From positions 35,984,501-36,048,500 of the forward strand of contig CM027377.1 in the NCBI GenBank assembly GCA_015680905.1: a stretch of DNA of 64,000 nt, written 5' to 3'. Below the pieces are notes generated by a model that saw only the letters and a program-made list of their open reading frames with translations, searched no databases and was not told the DNA's origin. Shown in pieces: positions 1-12,370 of this stretch. The stretch's first letter is position 1. Each line of letters begins with the position of its first letter. The position numbers and the translations under genes were made by a program. The stretch is from Coptis chinensis. Its lineage: Eukaryota; Streptophyta; Magnoliopsida; Ranunculales; Ranunculaceae.

Positions 1-453
1 ATGTGAGCTTAAAGTCCATTACGTTAAGTCTAAAAAAGTCAATACAGCTAGAAAATATTTTAGTGCCCTTTTGGTCTACTTTTATAGCTCTGATTGGGGC
101 AAGGCTGGGTCCATTGGAAAGCTTGTTCCGAGCCGGTCATTTTAACATATAGTACTCTCAATTTTGAGGTCCGAGTCCAAAAATACATCCTTTTAAAGTT
201 CTAATGGCTTTTTGTCATTTTTCTATCCGAATTGACTTTGACTTCCTAGCTTTGACTGGGCTTGAAAATATTTTTTCTTCTTGATTTTTGGGCTTTAAAC
301 ATAGAACTCTTCTAGCAATAATCTTGACTCGTTTTCCATGCAAAATGGCGTCTTTAAGCACATAAACATCTTCAAGACCTGAAATACACAAAAATACGTA
401 AATAATACTAACTCTTATTTATTATAAACATAATTGGCCTAAATGTAATACTA
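1..453. other. Intergenic, nothing recognised
   Basis: AT-rich sequence with no convincing coding frame, RNA gene or repeat structure visible by eye. Confidence 0.5.
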
Positions 454-456
454 TTA

Positions 457-944
457 GGGCATCTCCAATGGGGGGTGTAAACTGTATAGAGTAGAAATTT
501 GACACCCCAAATGTCAAAAAACTCTTTCCAATGGAAGTGTTATACCATAGGTAATAGAGTATTAGTTGATAGAGAGGGTGGGGAATTTTCCCTCTCGCTA
601 TCAGCTAATAAAATGCCCGGACGATACTCGAACAGACGTCTGAGTAAAAACAAATTCGGACGTTACTTGGAGTGTCATCCCTATCTATTTCTAAAGTTAC
701 AATTTGAAAATTTTAAACTCAGACGACACTTGAAGTGACGTCCCACTTTAAATTAAAGTGGGACGTCACTTCAAGTGTCATCCGAGTTTAAAATTGAAAT
801 TTTTTACACTTTTCCATTGGGAACAATAGAGAGTGAATATTTATGGACTCTACAATAATTTACAATTAGAGTTGTAAAATCCTAATGGCGCGTAGATGGC
901 ACCTATGTGGAGGTGTAATTTTGCACCCCCCATTGGAGATGCCC
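457..944. mobile_element. Tourist-like MITE (PIF/Harbinger group)
   Basis: A 488 bp element with near-perfect terminal inverted repeats. The left end reads GGGCATCTCCAATGGGGGGT, and the right end is its reverse complement ending ATTGGAGATGCCC. It is flanked by the 3 bp direct repeat TTA (454-456 and 945-947), the target-site size and sequence typical of PIF/Harbinger MITEs. It has no transposase. The short reading frame inside (499-738) lies wholly within the element and I regard it as chance. The centre carries a second, strong palindrome, listed separately. Confidence 0.9.
713..789. repeat. Internal palindrome of the MITE
   Basis: About 35 bp arms face each other around the centre TTTAAATTAAA. 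The arms contain ACACTTGAAGTGACGTCCCA and its complement with few mismatches, so a transcript would fold into a long hairpin independent of the element's ends. Confidence 0.8.
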
Positions 945-1032
945 TTAAGGGGTTAAAACTACAGTTTTGGGTGCTTATCAAATACTATATAGATAGATAT
1001 ACCAATATGCAAACTACATATTTAAAAGGTTG

Positions 1033-1035
<3 letters not shown>

Positions 1036-1085
<50 letters not shown>
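1036..1085. repeat. (AT)n microsatellite
   Basis: An uninterrupted AT run directly against the left end of the large MULE. It may be an expanded TA-rich target site, since the MULE's right end is also followed by ATATATATA (14,220 onward). Confidence 0.9.
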
Positions 1086-1086
<1 letters not shown>

Positions 1087-1237
1087 CAGAATTTCAGACA
1101 GCATCCAAACAGCACAATATCGGCCGTTAGATCAAGATTAATCAGATAAAAGATCAAAAAACAATATTTCGATATTTGCTTCACAAAATATGATATTGTG
1201 CTGTTTACAAAATACGAATACGAAGGGTTTGGGTTTC
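1086..1237. repeat. MULE 1 left terminal inverted repeat
   Basis: It pairs in reverse complement with 14,051-14,219. Shared blocks include GACAGCATCCAAACAGCACA, CAAGATTAATCAGAT and GATATTTGCTTCACAAAATA. A short local duplication of the GATATTGTGCTGTTT motif makes the left copy slightly different. Confidence 0.85.
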
Positions 1238-1530
1238 AAAATTTCCTCCCAACAAACAACAAACTACGATCACAAGGGTTTTGGAAATTCATACAAACTT
1301 AACAAACAACAAATCATCAACAAAATCAAAACCACCAAAAAAACCAAAATCAAACCCAAAATTCAAAACCCAAAAACCCAAAATTCAAAACCCAAAAATC
1401 CAAATTTCATGGGCAAAGCAGTTTGTGGATATCAGTTTCGATTGTATATGGTATGTTGAATTTCAGTTGTTAGTTTTGCCTACCTTTTCACTTGTTAGCT
1501 AGTATTTGAACTCAAACCCAAAATTTAGAA

Positions 1531-4500
1531 ATGGAGTCAATGAGAGATAATGTAACAATCAGTATCGACAATGACGTAGTTGTTGGGTCTTCGTTGAATA
1601 AATCCCCAGATAGACTAGTTGCTCCATTTGTAGGTATGGTTTTTAATAGTATTGACGACACAAAGACTTACTATAGATAGTATGGTCAACAAGAGGGATT
1701 TGAGACTCATGTTCGATCGACAGATCGGAAAACCAGTGTGGATTTGGCTAGGGGCTATTTAATAGTTTGTTCACGTGAAGGGATCCATAACAAGTGAGAA
1801 GTGGGAGAAGTGAGTGTTTCTAGAAATACTAGCACTGTCAAGTGTAGTTGTCCCGCTAGAATGCGTGTTACAAAAAGAAAACACGATGATACATACTATG
1901 TAAGTTGCGTTGAAAATGACCATAACCACGGTTTGGTTAGTCCAGCAAAGAGAAATTGCTTGAGATCGAATAAAAATATGCCTGAAGCAGCGAAGAAGTT
2001 GACTGAGATTTTTGGTGAAAATGGTTTATCTACCAGTAAAGTTGCAGCTGTTTTTAGTGGGGAAGAAGTTGGGTTTACAAAGAAGGATTGTTGGAACCAT
2101 CATTATGGTTTGACTAGAAAGATGCCTAAAGAAGGTGATGCAACTGCCGTGCGTAAATATTTTATGCAAAAGAGTGCCTGTGATCCCCTGTAACGCCCGT
2201 ATTTGTAATATGTATTTATTAATTAATTAATTAATTAATTAATTAATTTTAAAATTTGTTGGATTGGATTTGGGATATGTGGGCCCGAGTCTGTATTGGG
2301 CTTAGGTTTCAACCAGGAATGTATATTCATATTTTTCCATAGAATAAGGTTTTTGGATAAAAAAAATAAAATAAAATGGAGGCGGCTCGCTTGTTAGAGA
2401 GTTGGAGCACAACGATTTGGACTATGAGGGATTTGTGGAGCTTTTAATTAATGTGAATAGATTTTATCTTTCACTGACTACTAAAACTATGATTTTTCGT
2501 CTATTTAAAATCTACAAATTTATTGTCAAAATATATAAGTTTTATGTTTATTTTTCCTGTTCATTCTGTTATGTGCCGTAATATTCTGTCTGCTGTTGAA
2601 ACCAAGTTATACTGATAAAATGGGTTTGACTACTAATTAATTTTAATTAATTATCCCTATATAGATATAAACTGTTATTGTGAGTATTGTTGATTGTGTT
2701 ATCGGTTTTATTAGTTTTGGTTGGACTGTTTTGTTGCCTGTTGGGTTAGAATCGGTGGTGGCTATTGATTGTGGGTGGAACGTTGCTGTCGATTTGGTTG
2801 TGTTGTTGTATGGAATACGGTGGTCGGGCTATCGATTGGAGTTTGTGGTGTAGTTGATGGAAGTTGGGAAATAATGTTAATGGAGAATCAGTGGTTTAAC
2901 TATCTGGGTGTATGGGTGAAGGGTGTGTTGATTGAACTGTGTTTGGTGAATGGAGATTTGATTGTGTAGTGAGATGTGTGCTGTTAAAGTTTGGAAAGAG
3001 CTTGAACAGGTGTTAATGGCGGTTGGGGTCGAGTTTTGGAGGTGAGGGGAATCGGGTATTTGTTGGTATTGGAAGATAAGGTTTTTCGCAAGGAGCAAAA
3101 CCGCTGGAAGGAGGAAGTGAGGAGAGGTGGCCGGCAACTCGAGCTGGTGGTGGAAGGGAGCTGCTGTTGAGGAAGAAGAAGAGAGGAAGACGACCTGTTA
3201 CCTCTATTGGGCCTTGGGCCGAAAAGTTTAAGTTTTGTTTGGGCTAGTTCAATTAGTTGTTTTGGGCCGGAACTTAGTTTTGTTTTTGTTGGGGCTCATT
3301 CTAATTTTGTTTACACGGGCCGGTTTTCTTTTATTTTGTGGGCTGGGTCATTATTGTTATGTAGATCCGGCCAACATTATTTGAATCTTTGGTTGAGTCA
3401 TGGGCTTGGCTACTTGGGTCTGAGCCATGACCTTAACCATGACCTTAGCCATGAACCCATGAGCCATGCACCTTTACCTTAGCCATGATATGAACTATGA
3501 CCTTAGCCATGAACCATGGCTATGACTATGAACCTATTGAACATGGAACTGACATGTTGACTTTGACTTTGACTTTGAACGTTGACCATTGACGGTGGAA
3601 TGTTGACTTTTTCCAGATTTTCACATATTTAATTTTATGGACAAATGTAATAATAAAATGTTGTCGAAAATTTGTTGTATAACATTGTTTGTCATTATCT
3701 AATTAAGATTTGACGTGAGTAGTGTGTAAAACTTATAAATATTGGCACGTAACAAGAGGGGAATTCTTATAAGACTTAGATATATAAGTTTTTATGAGAA
3801 TTAAACTACATACGGACTTAGATTCATGGACTTTAATATTGGGCTTTTAATGGTTGATCAGTTTGACTTGACTTGTGATTTGGACTCGAATAATTACGCA
3901 TGATATTTGGACTTGAGTTGTTCCTTCTTTTTAAAGTCGTTTCATTTTGACATTGGTAGAATGGACATATATTTTGATTATTTATTTACTATTTATATTG
4001 TGCACAAATGAAAATAATGCGTGCCTTTGATGGTGAATTGGGTTCACATAACTATATTGAAAGAATACATTACATGATTGATTACTATTATGAGTTGCTA
4101 CTTAAATGAATTGTAATACGTATTTATGAAGGCTTGAGAGATTCCATATGGTGTAGTGCAATATATGATTGGCACGTGAAATAATAAGTTTTGAGATTTG
4201 ATATAGAGATGCTTAGATATCGTGCAATGAATAATATTGGCACGTGATAATGTGGATTTTATTATAATGAGAAACATTGAGCTTCAGTACAATTAAGTAT
4301 ACTGGCATGAGATAGAACAAGAATTATTATGAGACATGAATGTATGACACCTGAATAAATTACCTAACGAAAATCCTAGAACCTAGCTACCACAACTCAT
4401 GTGATTTGGCCTTTGTGATGGGCGTAAGTGATATGATTGGCCCTTCTGGTGTTCCAGTGAATCTGAATGGCCCTTCTCGCATAAGTAATTTGATTGGCCC

Positions 4501-7367
4501 TTCTGGCATTTCAGTGAATCTGAATGACCTTTCTGGCGTAGCCGAATAGTGGTTTGATTATTTCGTTCGCCAAAATTAGAACGAGACACGCGATATTTTA
4601 TGCCGAATAGTGGCAGTACTCACCTAATAGCGTTCGTGTGGAGGTTACCTAGTATGCGATATCCTGCTTAGAGTAACTACGCACGGAGTAGTTTATTATG
4701 TGAGGGGAGACATGTGGATGTACAGTTCGGCGTTGGGTAGCGATTGTGGTAGCCAGGAAAACTAGGTAAGACATAGAGACGACATGATTCTAGAGACACT
4801 TGAAGAAACTCTAAATAATAATTGTGATGATATATCAAAGTGTACTTTAAATCTATAATAAATAATTTATTGTGATTTAGGTTGCATTCACAATGGTTTT
4901 GCAGAAGGGTGGGTTGAATTGATTATTCATGCAAATGTGACCCACTCAGCGATTTGGCTTACACCAGTGTCAGTATAGAGTAAGTTTTAGTTTGGTTATT
5001 CTATTATTAGATACAGTTGATTTAGTACGGTTTGAAGCTAAGGTGCCTCAGTGGAGGAACTAAATGCCTTATTATTATTGAATTAGAAGCTAAGGCGCCT
5101 CAGTGGAAGAACTACCTGCCTTAATTATGATATTTAAGAATGTTGTATTAGTCATTGGAAGTTAAGGCGCCTCGGTGGAGGAACTAACTGCCTTATTGAT
5201 TGTGTATATATATATAAGTATATGTTGTATTTTAGGGCTACTCACACCAGCATTGTTTATAATGCTGACCCGATTTGCATGTTTGCTTATCGGGTGTGTT
5301 CATTAAAAGAACATAGTTGATAAGTCTTGACAGGATTAGTATTGAAGAAGGTTGGTTGCTGCTTGTGGTTTGCGTTAGCATCGCATTCAAGATATATTTT
5401 GTTTTCCCTTAAGGTGTAATAGATTTTAGTTGAGACAAATGTTGTTTTGTATTTTTCAGTTGTAATTATAATTAAAGAGTTGTTGAAAGGAAATTTGTAA
5501 TTTAATCATATTTGTGAATTTTTGTATTGAAGAGAACTTTTGTTTATTTAAAATTTTTTATTGGTTTCAAATTATTAGAATAAATAAATAGATGATGGGT
5601 TTTTGGAAGTGGAGAGTGCATCACGCCTCGAAAATTGAAGAGTCGGGAACAAATATTGTTTTTTTTTTCCGATTTCTGTCGAAATTCGGGGTATGACATC
5701 CCCAGTTTTACTATGCTATTGATCTAGATCAAAATGGGACTACAGTAAATTTTTTCTGGGTTGATGGGAGGTCTCGAGTGCAGTATGAGTATTTCGGAGA
5801 TGTTGTCTCTTTTGATACCACATATCGTACGAATGCATACTATATGCCTTTTGCCCCTTTTACTGGAGTCAATCATCATATGCAGTCGATTTAGTTTGGT
5901 TGCGCGTTGTTACTTGATGAGACAGAAGATACATTCATATGGTTGTTTAAAGCCTGGCTTGGAGCCATGGGTGGTTGTGCGCCAACTACAATCATCACTG
6001 ACCAGGATAGAGCAATGACCGCAGCTATTGCTAAAGTGTTTCCTGGTACTCGTCATCGTTACTGTCTCTGGCATATTATGTAGAAATTCCAAGAGAAGAT
6101 GTCCTTTACTAAATTTGAGACATTGGTAATTGAGTTGAAGAACACTATTTCTTTTTCGTATAGGATTGCTGATTTTGAGAGAAGATGGTGTACAATCATT
6201 GAGAAGTATGAGTTGTCTGAAAATCATTGGTTGACAGAGATATATTCAATCACGGGAGAAATGGGTTTCTTGTTATCTCAGTGACACCTTTTTTGCTGGC
6301 ATGCATACGACTAGGAAGAGTGAATCGATGAATTCTCATTACGACCAATTCGTAAATTTAAGCACTATGCTAATGGAGTTTGTACATGGTAATGAGAGAT
6401 CTTTGGCTTTGATTGCTAGGAATGAAAGAGATGTTGATTACCGCACTGAGCATAGTTCACGAATTGTGGCTAACGATGCTTTCCTCCTTATGCATGCTGC
6501 GAAGGTCTATACGATTAATGCATTTAATAAATTTAAGGAGCAATTAGACAAGGCAAAGATGGAGTACAAATTTGATGGGGACGAGATTGTCAACAATGGA
6601 ACCGGAAGTTGCATGGTGAAATTCAGAGACCCGCAAAAGAAATCCGTTTGGAAAGTGAGTTTCAATAGAGGAACCTTAGAGGGAGACTATGAATATAAGC
6701 ATTTTCAGTTTATGGGGTTACTTTGTGGTCACATGTTAAAGCTTTTTCAGCGTTATGAGATCGAAGAGATTCCAAGGCATTTTATTTTGAAGCGGTGGAT
6801 GCAAAAGGCAAACACGTATAGAACGGAGTTTCATACTGGATTAGTGGCCAACCATGAAAACCACGAACTTTTAAGAGTGGCTCATTGTATCAAGGTTGCT
6901 TCTCAAGCGGCTTATGATACGGGGAATAGTGTTGAGGCTTATTCATATTTTATAGAAAAGATGGATGAAATGGCTAAGCATGTTTCAACGTTGAATAATA
7001 CTTCCAACGAAGGAGACGAAGATAATGAAGATGATATAGTTGAAGAGCCTTTGGTTGATACCTCACAGGTTATGATTGTGATATTAATGTTTAATTTTAT
7101 ATCGGTTTAGTGTTTAATGTTATTTGATTTATTTTAATATTTAATTTGATATAAAAAAATTATTTGATTTTGACTTCCAAATCTTTATTTCAGATATTGA
7201 TTTTGAATCCCAACATATCTCAAACGAAAGGGAGGAAGAAGAAGAAAGTGGAGAGATGGAAATCCCCCAAAGAGATATCCCTAAACAATCCATGAAGAAT
7301 GTGTAGAAACTGTGGAAAGATTGCTAACCATGACTCGAGAAATTGTCCAGAGAAAAATAAGACGTAA
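1531..7367 (+). pseudogene. FAR1-type MULE transposase, broken and interrupted
   Basis: This is a MULE transposase of the FAR1/FHY3-related class. The frame starts at ATG 1,531 and runs through a FAR1-type domain (Cys residues and a DHNH motif at about 1,640-1,940). It is interrupted by in-frame stops TAG 1,678-1,680 and TGA 1,795-1,797, and then by a solo LTR (2,189-5,698). Leaving out the insertion and one copy of its 5 bp target duplication, the frame continues into the DDE core (VVSFDTTY near 5,800; ITDQDRAM near 6,000; RHRYCLWHI near 6,060). Further stops follow. The SWIM-like motif near 6,690-6,740 reads YEY...CGH, so its first Cys pair is replaced by Tyr. An intron 7,069-7,193 (GT..AG) leads to a last exon with a basic stretch and a CRNCGKIANHDSRNC zinc knuckle, ending at TAA 7,365. 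It cannot make an intact transposase. Confidence 0.85.
2189..5698 (+). mobile_element. Solo LTR of a large-LTR retrotransposon, copy A
   Basis: A 3,510 bp insertion with TG...CA ends (TGTAACGCCC ... GTATGACA) and a perfect 5 bp target duplication TCCCC (2,184-2,188 and 5,699-5,703), sitting inside the MULE transposase gene. I see no internal copy of its own ends and no gag or pol sequence, so a solo LTR fits best. It is a fossil. Visible parts are a run of ATGACCTTAGCC-like short repeats (about 3,395-3,560), repeated GATTGGCCCTTCTGG units (about 4,400-4,545) and three copies of a GGCGCCTCAGTGGAGGAACT unit (about 5,035-5,190). It is younger than the MULE it interrupts. Confidence 0.8.
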
Positions 7368-7599
7368 TTTGTGAAATGTAAGTATTTTTGGTTGTTAGGT
7401 TGCTTGGTTTGTTGGTTAATACATACTAGATGCTTATGAAGAATTTATTCTTTGCCATTTTGTGTAAACTGATCCTTCGATCTTTCGATGCTTGCAGTAG
7501 CTTTGGATTCAATATTGCGGTGTTTTTACTTGCTGGGAAGACTTCGGCACTTACTATGAATATAGTTGGTGTTGTGAAGGATTGGTTATTGATGCAAGA

Positions 7600-8386
7600 T
7601 GAGTTATGTCAGAGTTAAGGGTGTGTTCTGTCAGAGTTTTAATTTAGTTCTGTAAGAGTTAAGGGTGTGTAATAGCTAATCCAATTTCGAATTTTGTATT
7701 GATGACCATACTATTGTATTTGGTATTTTGTATTTTGTATTGGCTGTCAGAGTTTTGTATGATGTGTTTGTATCTCTACAAGTTTTGTATCTCTACATAC
7801 ATAATTATTTTTAGTGTAGAGATCGGTCCAAGCCCAGCTCAGCTCAATAAGCTAAAACTGATCAAATGGAGTTCTGAGTTTTGTCAGAGAATATATACTA
7901 GAAACTGATCAGAACAAGTTCTGTCAGAAAATCAATAAGATGTTGCAAGTCACATAGCATATTGGTTTCGAACTACATATGAGAAGCTATTGGTTTCGAA
8001 CTGCATATTGTGTTCTGTCAGAGAAAATTTCGAATTGCATATTGGTTTTAGCATGTTGGTACTAGTTCTGGGTCAGAGAAACTGATCATAACAAGTTCTG
8101 GGTCAGAGAAAATTTCGAACTGCATATTGGTTTATTTCTTCCTTAAAGAGCAGCCTTAAGTTCCTTAAACTGTCAGAGTTCCTTAAAGAGCATATTGGTT
8201 TATTTCTGTCAGAGTTTATTTCGAACTGATCATAACAAGTTAGCCTTAAGTTCAATACTGTCATTTAAGGAACATTAAGTTAGTCACATAACATTAACTA
8301 GTATTTCTGTCAGTGCAGCCTTAAGTTCCTTAAACTGATCATAACAAGTTCCTTAAGTTCGATACTATCAGAGTTTATTTTGATAC
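7600..8386 (+). repeat. Cluster of scrambled short repeats (CTGTCAGAG motif)
   Basis: Around a dozen copies or near-copies of CTGTCAGAG(TT) are mixed with repeated pieces such as AACTGATCATAACAAGTTC, TTCCTTAAGTTC and GCATATTGGTTT. It lies between the transposase 3' end and the second nested LTR. Part of it (about 7,740-7,870) reappears in reverse complement in MULE 2 near 50,520-50,650, so it is an old component of this element group. Confidence 0.75.
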
Positions 8387-11300
8387 TGTCACACCCCGAA
8401 TTTCGACAGAATTCAGAAAAACAATATTTGTTCCTAACTCTTCGATTTTCGAGATGTGACACACTCTCAACTACCAAAAACCCATAAACAGTTTAAATAT
8501 GCGGATAATTAAAAACCAATAAAAAATTTCAATTAAACAAAAGTCCTCTTCATTACAAAAATTCACAAATAAGATTAGGTTACAAATCTCTTTTCAATAA
8601 CTCTTTATTTAAAATTACAAATGAAAATACAAATAACATTGTATGTCTCAACTGAAAATCTATTTCCCCTCAAGGGAAAACAAAACCTATCTTGAAAGGC
8701 GCGCTAACGCAAACCACAAGCAGCAACCAACCTTCTTCAACACTAAACCTGTCATGACTTATCAACTATGTTCATTTAATGAACACACTCGATAAGCAAA
8801 CATGCAAATCGGGTCAGCATTATAAAAATGCTGGTGTGAGTAGCTCTAAAATACAACATATATTTATACATATACATACACTATCCATAAGGCAGTTAGT
8901 TCCTCCACCGAGGCGCCTTAACTTCCAACCACTAATACGACATTCTTAACTACAATAAGTAAGGCAGGTAGTTCCTCCACTGAGGTGCCTTAACTTCCAA
9001 CTAACCACACAACAAACCATACACATAATAAAAAGGCATTTAGTTCCTCCACGAGGCCCCTTAGGTTCTAACTAAACTAATAATCAGCCAAGCATATTCT
9101 ATACTTACCGCATTTCATGCTCAATTACAGAGTGGGTCGTCTCTGCACAAGTAATTAGTTTGACTCACCCTTCTGCAAAACCATATACAATCATCTATCT
9201 AAAGATATATAATTAACCAACATATTACCATAATTATATTAATTTAAGGCTTTCTTTGCGTGTCCCTAAAATCACGTCGTATCTATGTCTTACCTAGTTT
9301 CCCTGGCTACCACAATCGCTACCCAATGCCGAACATGTACATCCACATGTCTCCCCTCACATAATGAACCACTCCGTGCGTAGCTACCCTGAGCGGGATG
9401 CTGCACACCAAGTAGCCCTCACACGAAAGTCATTATGTAAGTACTGCCATTATTCGGTATAAAATATCGCGTGTCTCTTTCTAAATTTGCGAACGGAATA
9501 ATCAAGCCACCATTCGGCTACGCCAGAAGGGCCATTCAGCTTCACTGAAATGCCAGAAGGCCCAATCACATTACTTACGCCAAAGGGCCATTCAGATTCA
9601 CTGAAACGCCCGAAGGGCCAATCATACCACATACGCCCCTCACAAAGGCAAATCACATGAGTTGTGGTAGCTAGGTTATAGGATTTTCGTTACGTAATTT
9701 ATTCATGGGTCATACACTTATATCTCATAATTATTCCACTATATCACGTGCAGGACAAATACCTTATTGCACTAAGCCACAATATTTATAAATATCTCAA
9801 TAAATCTCATAACCACTTTCATTCCTTCACGTGCCAATATATTATTACACTACACCACCATCCCGTAGGAAATATCCACAAATACTCTACTAGCATCTCA
9901 CAGATTAAATAATGGAGCGTTTATACATTTATTTCTCCAAAACTATTACATTTAATATATATATCCCAACATATTATATAATGTCACACTTTGGTTCAAA
10001 CGTATCGCATAACATTTTTATAGCATTTTAGGAATATTATATCTCCTAAAGTTTCTATCTCGTCACGTGTCAAAATATACACAATATTAACGTCAAATCT
10101 TAATTAGATAATGACAAACAAGGTTATACAATCTCGACAATATTTTATTATTACATTTGTCCATATTCTTAAATATGTGAAAATCTGAAAAAAGTCAACA
10201 TTCCACAGTCAACGGTCAACGGTCAATGTCAAAGTCAACCTGTCATTGTCAAAGTCAAACTGTCGTTTCCATATTCAACAGGTTCAGGGTCATAGCCATG
10301 GTTCATGGCTAAGGTCATAGTTCATGTCATGGCTAAGGTAAAGGTGCATGGCTCATGGGCTCATGGCTAAAATCATGGTTAAGGCCATGGTTCGGACCCA
10401 ACTAGCCAAGCCTATGACTTAACCAAAGGTTCAAATAATGTTAGCTGGATCCAACATAAAAACCAAACTAGAAACCGGCCCAACAATAGATTTAGCCCAA
10501 TTAGAAATATCTAGAGGGAACAGATCCACTTAAAACAATAATGGCTCAGCCCACAAAAATAAAAGAGAACTGATCCTTGTACACAAAAATTAGAACAGAC
10601 CCCAACCAAAAATAGAACCGGCCCAACTCAAAAGATTAATATCGCCCAAAACAAAAAATTAGATTTCGGCCCAACTAGCAAAACCAAAAAGCTTTGGCCC
10701 AAAGCCCAAAAACTGAAATCGGCCCAAGGCCCAACCGGTCATCTTCCTTAGCTCCAGCTGCCACCAAATCGGCCACCACCACCTCCACTCGTCCGCCTCT
10801 TTCAACCCACCGATTTTAATCCTCATAGAAACCCCTACCACTTTAACAAAACCAAAAACTCTAATTAATACACTCGAAAATCACTCTCCCAGATTTCGAC
10901 CTCCATTCACTACCGTCCGACGGCTTCCCATAGCCCCACTCGACAGCCCTCACACACCCTACACTACCCCACTTCAACCCACCATCAATCAACCAACAAA
11001 ACCAACCCCATAACAGTCCGAATTATTTTTTGGGAGGATGTGCGGCGTCGCCGCCTTGCTTGTCGAAGCTTTGTCCCAAGCTTCAACAAAGACTCCAAAG
11101 ACTCACTCAAACCACGACCACCAAACATCATCCCACCAACATCACAACCTAAAACACATGATCTAGTTTCAAACAAAATAGTTCAAAGCATAAACTGACG
11201 ATTTCTTGGTTATAGCTTTGGTCGCCATTAACGACCTCTTCAGAGCTCCAACAGTTCTATTAAGGATTTCAATGATTAAGTGAATAACTATACTAACATC

Positions 11301-11718
11301 TAACCAGTCTCGAGAATTCCGCAGAATGAGAACAAAAACCCGACATAGGAAAAACAGAAACTGAGCGAGAACAAAACTTTGGCAATAAATGTTTTATTCT
11401 AAAACTCTAGTTTTTATGAAAAAGAAAAACATAACTACTCACCTTAATTAACAGCTCGACGAATCCCTTATAGTTCGAATCGTCGCGCTCTAACGCTCTA
11501 GCCAACGAGCTGCCTCCATTTTTATTTTATTTTTTTATCTTAAAACCCTATTCTCTAGAAAAATATGAATATATACTTGGGTTTGAAACCTAATCCCAAC
11601 ACAGACCCGGGCCCAGAAATCAAGCCCACATATCCCAAATCCAATCCAGTGAATTTTAACTAAATAATTAAATTAATTAATTAATAAATAAATATGTATT
11701 TTAAATACGGGAGTTACA
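8387..11718 (-). mobile_element. Solo LTR of the same family, copy B (reverse orientation)
   Basis: A 3,332 bp insertion related along its length to copy A but in the opposite orientation. It has TG...CA ends (left TGTCACACCCC, right GGGAGTTACA) and a perfect 5 bp target duplication GATAC (8,382-8,386 and 11,719-11,723). It contains the same GGCGCC repeat block (about 8,890-9,065) and GGCCNTTC block (about 9,525-9,640). No coding domain is seen. It is a fossil that inserted independently of copy A, as the different target duplications show. Confidence 0.8.
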
Positions 11719-12108
11719 GATACTGTCAGAAGCTAGCCTTTAAAGAGCAGGCCAATTCCTTTTGGCGCCTAGCCAAGATGAACTCCCATAATATCATAAA
11801 TGCAAGAAGCTCAATACCCAATATCATAGATGAACTCCCCTGATATTAACCAATTCAACACCCAATATCATCTATCACAAATTCACAAGAAGCTCGATCA
11901 ACCATATAATTAAGAAAAAAAATATGCTGGGGGCATACCAACAAACTAATTCACAAGAAACCCAAGTGTTTTTATACATGAAAAGATGATGGTCACAAAA
12001 GGTCGACTGGTCGAGTAATTCTCTCAACAAAGTTTCCAAAAGTACAAACTATTTAAGCAGCAATGGTTCTTTTCTCCATTTAGTACAAACCAAAGAGAAA
12101 GATTCCAT
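11719..12108. other. MULE 1 interior without recognisable genes
   Basis: AT-rich sequence directly downstream, in - strand terms, of the SDE2-like piece. It may be captured 3' UTR of that gene, but nothing in it proves this. Confidence 0.35.
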
Positions 12109-12249
12109 TTATTTCTTTGCTAACAACTTCTTAGGCAGCATCTCTAAAGGAGTAGTCTTGAGCAGGAAGAGCCTGGCAGCACGCTCTGGCAAAGTACCCC
12201 CACATTTCAATCCGCATGCTTGCAACTCTGTTTTTAGCCTTTCCATGCC
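12109..12249 (-). pseudogene. SDE2: Captured 3' end of SDE2 (SAP-like C-terminus)
   Basis: The - strand reads 46 codons from GMERLKTELQACGLKCGG through TLPERAARLFLLKTTPLEML to PKKLLAKK and a stop (TAA, 12,109-12,111). From memory, the motif LKxELxAxGLKCGGTLxERAARLF is the conserved C-terminal SAP-like domain of SDE2, a nuclear protein linked in other organisms to splicing and replication-stress responses. Only this last exon piece is present. It has no start, no ubiquitin-like N-terminus and no upstream exons. It lies inside MULE 1 on the strand opposite the transposase. I read it as a host gene fragment captured by the MULE (Pack-MULE style). Against a functional role is its missing 5' part. 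Its frame has no stop over the preserved stretch, which suggests recent capture or conservation. Confidence 0.72.
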
Positions 12250-12331
12250 AATTCATCATCATTTCTAGCTGCCAACAACACAGAAAATAACAATAACAAT
12301 AATAACAATACCAATAATAACAAAAATAATA

Positions 12332-12370
12332 ATAACGATAACGATAACGATAACGATAACGATAACGATA
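12332..12370. repeat. (ATAACG)n microsatellite
   Basis: About six copies of a hexanucleotide with GATAACGATAACG pattern, next to simple ATAATAAC-rich sequence. It explains the odd Tyr/Arg-repeat reading frame on the - strand here, which I do not consider a gene. Confidence 0.85.

Noticed and set aside
1801-2193. Independent FAR1-domain host gene
   Set aside because: Continuous in frame with upstream transposase sequence, has in-frame stops upstream, and lies between MULE terminal repeats, so it is part of the transposase.
4398-5200. Regularly repeated units that might suggest a CRISPR array
   Set aside because: Units are diverged, spacers are not unique, and this is a plant LTR; simple tandem duplication explains them.
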